This document shows, in pieces, positions 25,933-39,135 of a stretch of DNA of 64,000 nt. How positions within the stretch are numbered: position 1 is the stretch's first letter; each line of letters opens with the position of its first letter. The stretch covers positions 27,902,794-27,966,793 of the forward strand of contig OZ038450.1 in NCBI GenBank assembly GCA_964036195.1, in the 5' to 3' direction. The DNA is from Sphaerolaimus hirsutus. Its lineage: Eukaryota > Nematoda > Chromadorea > Monhysterida > Sphaerolaimidae. The position numbers and the translations under genes were made by a program. The notes beneath the pieces were generated by a model. It saw nothing but the letters and a program-made list of their open reading frames with translations, was not told the origin of the DNA and ran no database searches.

Positions 25933-26721
25933 CCAAAATTGTCTGAAGAGAATAGGAATCATTTTTGAGCTTTTCAGCGAGGGCCGCCGCCGCAACAAAT
26001 GAACATTGCTCGGGGGCAAATGAACATGCAACTGAGCATGATGCAAGCGCAGCAACCTGTGTATACCATGCAAGCGGCGCCATATACAATGACTTATTAT
26101 CCCCAACCCGCACAGATGGTGTCAACTAATTGGTCGCCAGTTCAGCAAGCGTCGCAGCTGCAAATGGCCATGACTGCAGCTCCGTCAACTGGAATGACCG
26201 CGCTGAATCCAATGCCAGCATCTGCAAATTCAGTGCATCATGCACAGAGCGTGCATGAAGGTAAAGAGTATGTGCACATGGTTAAGGTAGTGCAGGGACT
26301 TGAAAGTTCAGATGATGAAGATAGCAAACCTTGTAAAACACCTGAAATAATGCCGCAAGAACATCAATTTATGTTGGAACTGGAGTCATGGATCTTGCCA
26401 TCTTACGCGCGTTTGCTAGATAGTCTAATTTTTCGCACCAAATGGTGGGCGCAATTACAGTGTATGGGTTTGCATGGTTTGATTGAACATTAGTGGGTAT
26501 TGTGAACATGCTGATGAGCATCCCATGATGATCCTGAAGACACGTTGACATATGTTAAATTAGAAGCATTGCTGCAATTGACCATGCATATGTTCATGTG
26601 CAACCCGCCGGAAATTAGTTTGGCGCAAACATGAACTGATTCAGAGTTGTATGTTTTGGCTGATTATTGTGAAGTGTGCATGTCGAGCATGGTTAGAACG
26701 TGGTCTGAACCGAGCATGTTG

Positions 26722-26938
26722 CCCAGTGTGTTGAGTTGTGTGTTTTTCCTGTGTTGTCTATTTACGTTTTTTGGGTGTGCTGAAGCTTTGATCGAACCAA
26801 ATCAAGTGACTCAAAATCCAGGTTTCAACCCAGTGTGTTGAGTTGTGTGTTTTTCCTGTGTTGTCTATTTACGTTTTTCGGGTGTGCTGAAGCTTTGATC
26901 GAACCAAATCAAGTGACTAAAAATCCAGGTTTCAACCC
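26722..26938 (+). repeat. Tandem duplication, two copies of about 107 bp
   Basis: The block from cccagtgtgttgagttg to ccaggtttcaa occurs twice head to tail with a few differences, between the Q-rich and protease frames. Confidence 0.9.
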
Positions 26939-27001
26939 AGGTGTGAAGGTTTCATAGCCGGTGTGTGTGCGTTCGTATTTATTTGATTTTTATTTCCAAA
27001 A

Positions 27002-27676
27002 TTGGGTGAATTGGTGATATATTTAATTTTAGAGGTGTGTGACTGGGTGAAACTGAAAATATTGAGATTTCAGTTGAACCGCATGCAAACAAGAGAAAAT
27101 AGACACCCAGCAGTGAGAGGGTTCACAACGCCAAATTTGAACCGAACTAGTTCTATATGTGCGGATATTGAGGACACGCCAGTAGGCGCATTTAAATGTT
27201 TTCTGCCGCTGCGAGTTCCAAAGAAAACTTTGGTCATGGAAAAAGTGAATGCAGTTACCTTGACTAATGAGGAAATTGCGAACATTAAGAGTATCACCGC
27301 AAAACACAAGGAAGTGGTAAATATCTATTATAGTCTGTCGATTACGGTAGAAATTGAGGGGAACACATACAATAGGTGCTTATTGGATACGGCTATGAGA
27401 TCGATGTGTAGCCCGCTGGTGTTGGCAAGACATCGTAATAATGCCATATCGTTTGATCAAGTTACGCCAGTAGGGGGTTTGCAAAGCACATCTCAGTGTA
27501 ACCTGCAAATTGTGGGTCAATTGGAACTTCAAGTGATGATTGCCGGAAAAGCATTTTCTATTGTGTTTCAAGTGATTAGTGGATTGATGGATGACATTTT
27601 GCTGGGCGCGGATGTTTTGATTATGCCCCATTTTGTGCTTGGATTATGCCTGCTTGGATTATGTGCACTTGGATAA
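27002..27676 (+). pseudogene. Retropepsin-like protease frame
   Basis: Contains NRCLLDTAMRSMCSPLVL and, about 70 residues on, DDILLGADVL, the two hallmarks of retroviral-type aspartic proteases. The active site reads DTA, not the usual D-T/S-G, so it is probably inactive. Confidence 0.65.
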
Positions 27677-27679
27677 TGC

Positions 27680-28985
27680 TGCAGACTCCATTTACACTGT
27701 GTGTCAGTGTGAAGCAGAGTTGTTATAAATACTGAACTTTTTTAAAAAGTATATGTGTATGTAAAATACATTTTTACTCACCCCCTAATATAGAAAATGT
27801 AAAATACTTTTTAACTGTACTCATGAGTACATTTGAGTTTATTACTTTTGTCCCCAGGAAAATGTAAAATTGGGTACTTTTTTTGGAAAATGTTAAGCGA
27901 GTACTTTTCTGCATAGAATATTTAAATGTGGGTACTTTTTCAATGGGAACTGTAAAAGCTACTACTTTTTACATGTAAGCAGGGTTGGCAAAATCTCAAA
28001 AAAATAAAAGTAATTAAAATAAAATGGAAAATTGAAGAATATAATAATAAACAATGGAATATTGAAAAAATAAATAAAAATAAAATACAATTTTTATACA
28101 ATTTTACTACAATTTTAGTAAAAAGAATTTTACAAAAACCAATGCTGGTCATGATCTAAAATAAAAAATAAATAAATAATAAACATAAAATGGAAAATTG
28201 AACAAGAAAATAAAAATAAAATGGAAAATTGAGGATTAAAATTTAAAAAAAATACAATTTTAATACAATTTTACTACAATTTTAGTAAAAATAATTTTAC
28301 TAAAATCAACCCTGCATGTGAGAGTCATTTTTATGCTGGAAAAATTTAAAAAGGTTGTTTTGGATGATTTTTTAGTGTATTTTTCAGAAAAATGATATAG
28401 TTTCTTCGAGATTGTCTTATTTTAGCAACAAAACTACATTTTCTGTACACGTGTACATTTCAAAAGTATGCCTACAGGTGAGTACGATTATTTTTTTAAA
28501 GTATATGTATTGTATATATAGTATAAATGTCAGTGATTTTTTGAATACATATGTCAAGTTTTAATAAAATTGTTTCCAAGATTCAAAAATATTTTTCTTC
28601 AAATCAAATTTTATTTTTCATCAAATGAATTTTCACGATGTAACAAAAAAAAATTAACAGCTTGATGGCAAAACAAAGCAGTACATAGCAGTATTTTTTT
28701 TTAAAGAATCGAGCTCGGTAAATGAAAGATATGATTTTTCACAGCTTATATATGTAAACATTTTTTTGTTTAAATTTCATAACAACCATTAAAGTGCTAC
28801 ATGTATAGATTGATACAGAAAAATTTTCCTAACATGTTCCATATAAAATTTGATGAAATGGAAGCATTTCCAAATTTTTAAAATTCAATTTGTAAATTGC
28901 AAAAAAATATTGCAGAATTGACATCAAGAAATACATCAAATGTTTCTGTAGACATTTAGAAGACTTGATATCATTTTGAAATTCA
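27680..28985. other. AT-rich, no gene seen
   Basis: Contains aaaataaaatggaaaattga units repeated (28000-28310) and gtactttttaaaagtatatg motifs. No coding signal. Confidence 0.5.
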
Positions 28986-28991
28986 AAAATG

Positions 28992-31083
28992 TCAATTCAG
29001 CAATTGCACCAGTTTTTTCCATGGCACTCTGCCATCACCATCTTTCATCCACTCCTTGATCTTCTCACGCATGCCCCTCAACTGGCAAATGGCTTCTGCA
29101 GCATGCTGGTCAACCGGCTCTGTTGTCATGTTGTCATGTCATGTCATGTTGTTATGTCAACAGGCTCGATCATGTTGTCGACCACGGCGCGGTAATCGAG
29201 CTGCAGCAGCAGTTGACATTGATCATAAAAAGTAAAATTCAACAAGAAATGTAGAGTAAAATGTAAGTCTCACATTGCGGTCGTGAAGGCAAGGGTGATC
29301 AATCACACCCTGCAGCAGCCCCCTTTCATCGCCATCCTTGTTGAAGTGATCATCGATTGTGGTGCCGCGTGTCACTTGCAGCCAGTTGTGCAGCATGCAC
29401 AACACCATCACCATCCTGCTGACACGGTCTGGTTCCATGCAGATGGTGCCAAGCAAAATACGCCAGCGTGCAGCCAGCATACCAAACAATGCATTCAACC
29501 GTTCTCTGAGCGTGAGACAACCTGAGAAACAAGTATATAAGTAGAGTTAAGTGTATCAGTAGAAATCAATTTGATACAATTTTTTCATTTTTGTATAACC
29601 CATACTTTGTCAACTGAAACAGCAATGTAAGTCCAAATGTGTATGAAAAAAGTTTGCAACTTCCATTACACCCACAAAAAAAGTTGAGCAGTCACCTTGT
29701 ATTGAAGTGCCTGTTGGCAGCGCTAGTTTGAACAACATGGCACCAAACACCAGCAGCTCTACAGGAATGCTTGGTCACCCAAAAAGCAGCTGGGGATGTA
29801 GTTGCTGTGATCATAGGGGTTACTGCCAGGGAGAAGCACAAGTTTGGGCATCAACAATCAGCCATTTCTGAATAATAATAAAAAACAATGTAAAGCACAA
29901 ACTAATTTGTCAAATGAATAAGGGTCAAATAAAATGTATTGATATAAGTAAGCACAATTAAAGTCAACTCACATCAGGTCTTGCCCAAAACTTGGATGTC
30001 AGCAAAACACCTGAATAAGACTGAGCACCAGGAGCATCGATATCCACATACTGGACCTTTAAATCAGCAGATGCAGAAATAAACATTATGGAATAAGTCC
30101 TCTGTAATTGAAGTATTGAGTCCTGCTGCCGCTGCCTGTGTATGAAACGTATTGCATTTGCATGCATAAAAGTACTTTTCTATACACATTTATCCCTAAA
30201 ACAAATTTCCAGTTGAAATTTTTTTATATAAACTGTGTCAACTATGCGTTTGCATCCATTGTATACTAAAAACCTGATGTCAACTGAACTTTTGACATTT
30301 CGGAAAAAAAATATAACTTGATTTTGCACACTTTGAGCACAAAAAGTTCTCTTAGGAAAAATTTGTGTCATAATTTTCTCTTACAGCACCTTTAATTTCA
30401 CAAAATTTGCACACAAACTGCATTTATTAAGTTACTTTTAGTAAGTCAACGTGTGCTGTGTCAACTGCTCAAAATTTGCATATTGTAGCACGTTTTCCTC
30501 AATTAAAATAGTTTGCAACAAACTTGCATCAACTGCAGCAAAATTTGGGTGAAAAATGTTTGCAGAGTACACTTTTCAGTTAGTTGACATTTTTGATACC
30601 CCCAAAAGACATTTTTCACAATTCAAACAAGTCAACTGTAGTTGACATTTGAAGTAATAATGTCAATTAATTTATAACATTTTAATGCTATTTATTATGT
30701 TTGAATGTTGTCAAATGTATCTCAGTTGACATTTATTTTTACACATTGAAATTCTGTGCAGGAAAATTAGGCTCTTTATGCATTTATTTAAATAGAAAAT
30801 GTCAACTGAAAATTACTGAATGTGTGTGTTTTCAAAAATAATAATGAATTGAATTAATAATAAAATATTCACAACACACATTACTATTACAATGCATTGA
30901 TGTCAATTGAGTAATATTTATAAAGTAAGTGACCACTATAAATCTCAAAAACAAAAATAAATAAAAAGGTTTTACACTTACCTGCTGGTTTTCTAATGTT
31001 TAGGTGCTTCCTGTTAAGACTACCAACCATATTTGACATTTTCCAAAGGTGCCAGAAGTTCAACTCCAGTTTGAAGCCAGTTG
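28992..31083 (-). pseudogene. PIF/Harbinger transposase, interrupted
   Basis: The minus strand reads in order as a degraded DDE nuclease: LEFNFWHLWKMSNMVGSLNR then KHLNIRKPAG with a good donor (about 31080-30981), SADLKVQYVDIDAPGAQS (30167-29964), LPGSNPYDHSNY and FLGDQAF (about 29850-29775), LNALFGMLAARWRILL with VLCMLHNWL (29498-29223), and MREKIKEWMKDGDGRVPWKK to a stop at 28992. The usual GSLDGKH reads GSLNRKH, so the first catalytic aspartate is lost. Several stops interrupt it. Confidence 0.78.
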
Positions 31084-31089
31084 CTTGCT

Positions 31090-32310
31090 GGTTTTAGTGA
31101 TTTTTCCAATCAAATCAGCTGTCAATTAATGTATGTAGTCAGCATTATGATTTTTTCAACACATGCTGATTCCCAAAAAAAACTATGCAATCTCATGAAA
31201 ATTTTAGAGTTGTCTAGTTTTTACAAAATTCAAATGATGTCAATCAACCTTGTCAAATTTTTGTTTCTCATTTATTTTTTCTTCATTGAAATTCAAACAT
31301 TCAAACATTTTCTCTAAAATCATTCAAGTTTATTTTTTGCTGTCATAAAAAAGTACAGCAATTGTTTTACTTACTATGTGTGATTTCATTTGACTACATA
31401 TGACATAATTTACTTGTTCTGTAGTCAGTACAATACTTTGCATTTTGCATTGCAAATTATTTTTAGTCTCTTCATTCATTGATGATTTTGTAAAATTTCA
31501 CTTTATTTCATTGTGCATCTATGTGAAGTGATCAATAAAAAATTTAATTAAAAATGAATTTGAAATATATATATATATATATATATTTACATGGAAATAA
31601 AAACCATAAAATGAAAATACATGAGAAATATCACAAAAATCACATATTGAACTTGTAAAATACTTTAAAATTCATAAAATGAACTTTTCATATGTACTTA
31701 TAAACTGAATATCTAATACACTTTTTCAATTATTCACATTTTGCAATTAAAATGGTATATTGTTTAGAAATTTGCGAATGCATTCACGAAAATACTCATG
31801 TGTGCACAGTAAAACGAACGCGTACACTTTTTCGCGAACGTGTGCACAGTAAAACGCACGCGTATGCTTTAGTTGACTTGGACGCTGGCACTAGAATGTC
31901 TACTGCCAAAACATTTCCGTTGACACAAAATTATTGTGCAAGTTTTCAACTAAAAATGTCACTGCGTCAATCACGAAATTGGCAGTTGACTCTGAGTTGA
32001 CATTATCGATACCTAAAAACCAATGTCAATCAGGGTGTGTGGCCCCAATGGACTGTAAATACAGTTTTGAACAATTATATTTTCAAAACTACAAGAAACT
32101 ACCTGACGCCTTTGTCCACATTGTTGAATTTGATGTGTAATTTTTTGCCACTTTTCCAAAATAGAAAAATAAAAGTGGTGAAATATCTTGTCCATGCATT
32201 CGTCCATTTCGAGCACATTTCCCATCATTTTCCTGTTTTGTTTTTTTCTTTTGAAGTTTATAACTCTCAAATTTACGTATCGCAGGGCCATAATAAATTA
32301 TTTAAATATT
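31090..32310. other. AT-rich, no gene seen
   Basis: Has an (AT)n run near 31568-31586. The last part (about 32150-32310) is a duplicate of 42560-42700. Confidence 0.5.
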
Positions 32311-33512
32311 AGGGTGTAAACTAAGTTTCTTATATATTTTTTAATCTCATAGAAATGAACATTCCTGCATCCCATTCTGCTGTACATTGGCCGAATTTGA
32401 TGCCCTTCGAGTATGTTGGGGTTTGGGGTCTGGGCTATGACGAGTTGTTTTGGTTTGCTCAAATAATCCCCCAGTCTCGAGATAAGGGGGGTCTATAAAA
32501 CGGATGTCATTTTGCATGGATGATCTGCACATTGACTTTGAAGCTTGATAACTTGACCATTTCTGGGCCGATTCGGATCGTTCAACACTTAAAATGATCA
32601 AGACAACCTGCAGATTCAATTTTTATGGTCGAATCAGTGATGTCTAAATCCAGTGTGCCGATTTGACCCGGTTTTTGAACATGGAAAAAAGATTTTCTGA
32701 ACATGCTATCATATACTTTAGACAACGAGAATTCATATAAAACAAAAATGAGTTCAATATCTCTTTCCAATCAAAAGTTGTACCACTTTGAACGTTCGCT
32801 TCCTTCTCATAAAATAATCACATGAAGAACAGTACATACAGATAATCAAAACATAAAAATGAAATCTACAGGTCATTATGATCATTTTAAGCATTCATAG
32901 GTGCAAATCGGCTGGGAAATAGCAGAGATGTAAGGTTTTGAATTTGCATGCTATGTACATACTTCATGTGGTAATTTATATTTATGGTTTGGAGGTGGAA
33001 GTTTTAAGTGCTGTAACTTTTGACTGGAAAGAGATATTGACATAATTTTTATTGGCCAGATTAATTCTTTTTGTCTAAAGTATATGACAGCACCTTCAAA
33101 AACACTGTCTTGAAAAATTATTATTACGATTATTTTGGATGTTCAAAAATCGGGTCAAATCGGCATACGGAATTAAGACATCACTAATCCGACCATAAAA
33201 ATTGAATCTGCAGGCTGTCCTGATCATTTTGAGTGTTGAACGATCTGAATCGGCCCAGAAATGACCGAGTTATTAAGCTTAGAAGTCAGTGTGCAGATCA
33301 TCCATGCAAAATGACCACCTTTTTATAAACCCCACTTATCTCGGGACTGGGGGATTATTCGAGCAAACCAAAACAATTTGTCAGAGCCCAGACCCCAAAT
33401 CCCAACATACTCGAATGGCATCAAATTCGGCCAATGTACAACAGAATGGGATGCAGGACTGTGCATTTCTAGAAGATTGCAAAAAATATAAGAGACTTAG
33501 TTTACAGCCCAA
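32311..33512. mobile_element. Foldback element inserted in a duplicated segment
   Basis: Arms of about 490 bp in inverted orientation (32311-32800 and about 33020-33512), with tips gggtgtaaactaagtttctt and aagagacttagtttacagccc. Comparison with 42676-42710, where gggtcataaaaataatagga runs uninterrupted, shows this is an insertion. Flanks are ATTA and AATA. The interior resembles 40130-40740. Confidence 0.75.
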
Positions 33513-33678
33513 TACAAGGATGGATTTTTTCATGTGCGAAATTTAATCAGCCCAAATATTTTTCTCACACACTCTGGTTTGTTGTATCTTGAATTTTGAA
33601 AAGCATTGCCAATTTCATTACTGTTCCTAAACCACATCAAATGAGGAACATATCATACAAAAAAGTTACAACAAATCG

Positions 33679-33933
33679 GGCTGCCTTACAACAAAAAGTT
33701 GGGCCAATTAAAATTGCCCCAGCTCTGTCAGAGTTGGCAACAAGCCAACACTTCCGATGGATCCAAATAAAGTGTCCTATAGTAGATTAGCTTATGAATT
33801 TGACTGTGTGCTGGAGGATGTCGTGATTCCGACGCAAAATGAGCTAAACAATTTTTATCTGCGGCACCAGAATGCCTCCTGGTTTTACGGCATCAAGCAT
33901 CCATTAGTTGGCTGGAATTTTGGGTGTTTTTAG
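33679..33933 (+). pseudogene. Duplicate of an unidentified exon, no intron
   Basis: Reads MDPNKVSYSRLAYEFDCVLE then DVVIPTQNELNNFYLRHQNA and SWFYGIKHPLVGWNFGCF before a stop. It is the same sequence as exons 42830-42986 plus 43177-43269, but continuous, with GAG where the other copy has the 190-bp intron. It lacks the gtaagt donor of the other copy and has a stop upstream near 33703, so it looks like a dead duplicate. Confidence 0.65.
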
Positions 33934-33939
33934 TCCATG

Positions 33940-34470
33940 TGCACTCCCAGACGGTGTAAAATGTCAACTTTCATGCAAAGTGTCCGAAGACATTTAAAAT
34001 GCTTTGTAAAATGCATGCAAAGTGTCAAAAGTCATGCAAAATGTTCTGCAAAACGCGTTTGACGTTTTACTGCATGTTGTAGCAATCGTTAGAATTTTTA
34101 TACCTAAGATTTCAAAACTTCAATTTTCAAAACATCTTGAATTTAAAAACACTGTTTTTTTAAAAACTGGGTCATTCAAAAAACCGTTATCCATCCCCAT
34201 TTGAACCAACTGAATTTAATTAATTATATATTATATACTTATTTAATTATATTTTCTCCAGATTTTTCCAGAGAGATTTAATTATATTTTATTTATGAGA
34301 AAAAAATAATAATATCGCTTGGCGCTCAAATGCTCTGGCGCCATTGGCGCTTGGCACCCGGATCTGGGAAAGCCCCATGGCGCTTTTGGCGCTTGGCGCC
34401 ATTTCTTGTGGCGCTATTGGCGCTGGCATATTAAATGGCGCCAAAAAAGCGCCAACCATGATTATAAAAA
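33940..34470. repeat. Introner-like repeat fragment and GGCGCC module
   Basis: 33947-34065 has gcactcccagacggtgtaaaatgtc followed by AAAGTGTCAAAAGTCATGCAA-type units, matching the 42987 family with one end only. 34315-34460 holds GGCGCTTGGCGCC modules. Confidence 0.6.
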
Positions 34471-34474
34471 TTAT

Positions 34475-35147
34475 TATACTCGGCAGACATGATACTATAC
34501 AATGAGTTGCATGATGTCATATCATGCACGCTGTATCCAACCCGTAGAACTCTGTTTTGGTGACTCGTGCTAACGCATATACGGAATGAAACTATTCAAT
34601 TGTGCCCGCACAATTCAAACCCCCGTCAAACTGTAGTTGAGTTTTTTGGCATGATGCCATCCAAGCGTCGTCTGGATCTGAATAAATACAAAGCGGGAAT
34701 GTTTTCTGAATTCAAAATTTTGAACGTAACAAGTTTTCGTCAAAATGAATCGATAGCGTGTAACTTTACTACATATGAATTAGATTAAACGTAGGTAAAC
34801 GTATAATCAAGAATTTGCAGCACCTATCGGCACAAAAATTGGAGTAAATGAGTGCGTAAAGAACAGCACATTTTTATTTTCCTTCTTACTATCTTTATAT
34901 TTTCTTTTTTACTAAATTCCTTTCTCGTTCGCTCTACAAGAACAAAATATAACTTTCCAATTTTGTAGAATGATATGTCTGTCGACTGTACATATTGACA
35001 TATTTACGACCCACTGTGCACCGTTTTTCTACCGTATTTAAGATGTATCGCACTTCGCTGTTCAGTAAGATGTTGAATTTCATTGACGCTCAGCGAAGGG
35101 AAACATAAGTGGACCAAACTTGTATAATATCATGTCTGCCGACTATA
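34475..35147. mobile_element. Inverted-repeat element, CGGCAGACATGATA tips
   Basis: Left tip tatactcggcagacatgata and right tip atatcatgtctgccgactata are inverted copies. A related pair of tips is at about 36600-36808. Superfamily not assigned. Confidence 0.6.
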
Positions 35148-35289
35148 CAATACAGTGAAAATCCGCAATCCAGCTGATCAATTTTGAGAACAACTGAATA
35201 AATATTGATAAAGATAGGTAAGGGTTAGGGGACATTAATATTTATTAAATATTGATTAGGTAAAATTTGGTGACAAATGTATATAGGTA

Positions 35290-36600
35290 TACCGTATTTC
35301 CTCGAATTATCGCTCCCTTGAATTAACCCCCCTTAAAATACCTCCCATCTTACATTGCCTACATCATGTATGCAATGTACATGATGTATTATTTGCTGCC
35401 ATTTTCCATAGCAAATACATATAAAGTAGTTTGTATATGTATATATGCATACTGTATTACCTCGAAATACCCCCAGGGGGTTTATTTTTTCGCCAGCAAA
35501 ATTTTAGGGGGGGATAATTCGAGGGGGGGTTTATTCGAAGGGGTGGTCTATTATTTCGCCAGAAATTTTTGGAAATTCCCCATACTCAGACATAGAAAAA
35601 TCAAACAATTACATAGATAGATATGTGGTTATAGGCATATATTAATGTAACAACTGTTCAGATACATGAAGTCCCAAAGGTAAATGAAGCAATAAATGGT
35701 ATAAAATTGTGGCTGGTTACAGGTTTCGGGGTCTCTCATCTGACCTGAAACCAGCCGGGGGTGACCCGACCCCATCATCAGAGATGAAGTCACCCCCCAC
35801 ACACCAAACCCCCCCCCCCACTTGTAATATGGGTAATCGGGAAAACGTATGAACCGAAAAACGCCAAGTAAAACTATCTACTCACCCTACTCTGTTCGGT
35901 TGCGTCCACATTTTCTTCAGCACTCGAGGCCATTTCCCTTTGTACCGCTGCCGCTAATCAGTCGCTCGGCGTTAAACGTCTGCGCGGGATTTTGTAATTT
36001 GCCAAGTTGAAGAAGTTTGGTTGGGTGCTCATAATTGTCAAGTCAAATGAAAATCGGCTAAAAAGATCACGTGAAAATGATCGATAAAATTTGAATTACC
36101 GCGCAATTTTTTGTATTTATTCTGAAAATCAAGGTGGTGTCGAAATTCGCTTAGTTTGACGTTTCCAGTTATTTACCCATAATCATTATTATCTAAAAAA
36201 ATGCTATTTTCTTAAAAAGAATTTTTTAGAAAAGATTTTTTACAGTGATATATTTGAAAAAAATTTGTACATGTAATTTAAGAAAAAGAAGTGTCAAATT
36301 GTAGTCACTAATGTTACAATTTCTGAGAACAGTTTTTTATCGCAACATCTTCCCAGACGTAGCAATTCTTTGTCATATAACATATAACTGTTAATACACA
36401 TAAACCCTACCTTAACATCACTCAATCAGCAGTTTTAACGTGTGTTCTGCATTGTACAGATCACAACCCTTTACACTCAATTTTAGGGGGGTATTTCGAG
36501 GGGGGGGTTATCATTTCCTCAGCCGAATTTTAGGGGGGGTATTTCGAGGGGGGGGGGGTTAATTCAAGGGGGGGGATAATTCGAGGTAATACGGTAGGTA
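35290..36600. repeat. ACCGTATTTCC-type repeats and unassigned sequence
   Basis: CCGTATTTCCTCGAATTATC at 35291, gaggggggtttattcg at 35520 and ttcgaggtaatacggt at about 36580 mark repeat pieces. 35550-36470 between them shows no gene. Confidence 0.5.
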
Positions 36601-37215
36601 TATACTCGGCAGACACGATACTCTACAAACAAATGGGAGTTATGTCTTTGGCTGGCAGACGGCCAGCCGAGAACTTGCTGAAGACGTGCTGATGACAAAG
36701 TGATGACGTTATGACGTGATGGCGAAGATGATGATGGCGACGAAAGTGACCACGTCATGATGGAGTGTTTCCTCCAGAAAAATGTACGGCGTAATGTCAT
36801 CCGAGTATACCGTATTTCCTCGAAATATCCCCCTTGAATTTAATTATAATAAACACACATGGGGGTAATTCGAGGTAATATGGTGAATACATTTTAACAC
36901 TAAATTGCTCTGTATAGCAAAGTAAAAATACCATAAATTCTCTAAATAAGTCCTCTCCCTAGAATAACTCCAACTGTTAGCCAAATGAGAATAAAATAGA
37001 CATCCCTTGAATAACTGCGCTTTTTAGCTGTGTGGGGAACAAAGAAGTCCCCATTGAAAGTCCCCCAGTCACAATGTTTGGCTGAAAAATATATCTCTGG
37101 GCATTTTAATAATGTAAACATTGTAGTGGTTGATTGAACTTCAATGGCAGAAGTTTAATCGACCACTACGACATCAGCGGTGCGTCACAGTTATGAATCA
37201 TTATTCTACAAACGT

Positions 37216-37436
37216 ATTGCAGGAAAAAATTTTTGGCGCTGGCGCTATTGGCGCTTGGCATTACCCCCTGGCGCCATTGGCGCTTGGCGCTGAGGTTCAG
37301 AAAAGCGCCATGGCGCTTTCGGCGCTTGGCGCTATTTAGCTCTGGCGCCATTGGCGCTTGGCGCTGGGGGTTAGAAAAGCGCCATGGCGCTTTTGGCGCT
37401 TGGCGCCAAAAGTCTGGCGCTTTTTCCATCACTACC
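37216..37436 (+). repeat. GGCGCC module
   Basis: Dense GGCGCTTGGCGC and GCGCCATGGCGC units ending GGCGCTTTTTCCATCACTA, the tip seen on the composite elements. Confidence 0.7.
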
Positions 37437-37524
37437 CCAGTCTTCAATGAGGTACATCATGTATGCAATGTACATTATGTATTTATTGGGGACAAATTGC
37501 ATCGCAACTGTACATAGAGTAGTT

Positions 37525-39127
37525 TGTATACCGTATTTCCTCGAAATACCCCCCCCCCTGGAAATACTATGGGCACTATGAATTTGTGGTCCGGGAAATG
37601 CATAACAGACATTCAAAACCCTTACTGTGTTACGTTAGAACATCGTTTATACCCAATGGTTGCAAAAACACAGAAATTGAACACAGAAACTCATTGAGTT
37701 TCTGTGTTTTTGTTTTACACAGAAACACGGAAACTCAAAATTTTTGAAAAACTCAAAACTCAAATGAGTTTTTTATTGGAGAACACGGAAACACAGAAAC
37801 ACGGAAACACAGGAAAGTTTTTTTGAGTTTTTTATTGGATTTGAGGAATACTGTGCTGTGTTTAATAAGAAATGTGCACAAGTGCATATCAACAGATAAC
37901 AAATTTTCCAAATTTTATAAAAAGTAACAAAATTCAACCAAGTAACAAAATGGAACCTGGTCATTATGATAATGCTGGGAATTGTGATTGACACTGACTG
38001 ATTGACAAAGACAATTGCTCCCTCCAGCTCACCCCAAAGTTGAGGGCTCAACCCAAAGCTGCCAAAAGAATAAGCTGGTCACTTGTAAGGTATTATTTAC
38101 AACTGTAATGGGTCAAAAGATGAGTTAGTCAAGTGAAACCAGTAAAGTAAAATGTCATCAAAAATGCCAAATGTTAAAACTTTGATTTTACAGTTTGCAT
38201 GACTGTTTACATTTTTCAGCACATTTTACAGGGTCCCTGGACACCCATAAACAAATTTGTAGTGAGAAAACCACTGTATTTGGGTAAAAACTCACATTTT
38301 TTTTAAAAACACGAGTTTTTATGAAAAAACTTGAGTTTTTATGAAAAAACTTGAGTTTTTACAAAAAACACAGAAATAAAAACAGAGTTACTCAAGTTTT
38401 TTTCATGGGAAAAACTCAAAACACAGGTATTCATTTTTGAAAAACTCAAAACACAGAAAGTGTTTTTTTCTGGAGAACTTACCCATCGTTGTTTATACCA
38501 TCTACATCCTTATATAAGGCTGTAAAAACTTATAAATGGTGGTTATTGTTGCATATTTCACGTTTCTCTCTAAAAATTTTCACTCTGAAAAAATAAACCC
38601 CCCGGGGGTAATTCGAGGAAATACGGTAGCTATATCTACGTTTTTATGTTCTAATATGTCCTGTTTTGTGACATTTATTACCGGTTGTGGGTGTGTAAAG
38701 CGCATTCTTTACTACTAACTTTACGAAAATTTCTGACGAAATAATAACCCCCCCTCAAATACGGTAGACACATTTTATTTTTGAGGTCCTTTTATTGGAG
38801 ACATTTAAACATTTGAATGCAACACAGTGTTGCGCGAGTAAATGGAAAAAAAATTAAAACTCCGGGATCAGTCAACGAGTTATGTAAAAGTGAAACCTTT
38901 GGTTGTCGAATTTTGGTTTGTCGCATCCCTGGAATCTGCTGCAAAATTTGTTGCCATGTAAGGTGAGAAATGGCAGGAATGTTATGCTACAAGATTTTTA
39001 CCAGGTTTTTCACACATATGAAGTATTGATGATGGCAAACACCGTAGAGAAAAAGTGTCCTTACTCAATTGAGTTTTCGAACTTTGTTTTAATTCCAGAC
39101 ATAATTTTCCAATTTATTACTACCTAC
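37525..39127. repeat. Mixed repeats, no gene
   Basis: ACCGTATTTCC-type pieces (37530-37560, 38570-38630, 38740-38770), an acacagaaactcattgag repeat block (37660-38480) and a gtaaaatgtcatc piece (38140-38250) of the introner-like family. Confidence 0.5.
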
Positions 39128-39135
39128 CTATATAG

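Larger units (their letters stand above)
25223..27676 (+). mobile_element. Degraded LTR-type retroelement, gag and protease only
   Basis: Four pieces are in order: a gag-like frame (25223-25768), a CCHC zinc knuckle (25891-25932, CYVCGASDHFCSDC), a Met/Gln-rich frame (25999-26493) and an aspartic-protease-like frame (27002-27676). In-frame stops near 25768 and 25970 and frame changes break it. No reverse transcriptase or integrase follows. Confidence 0.72.
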
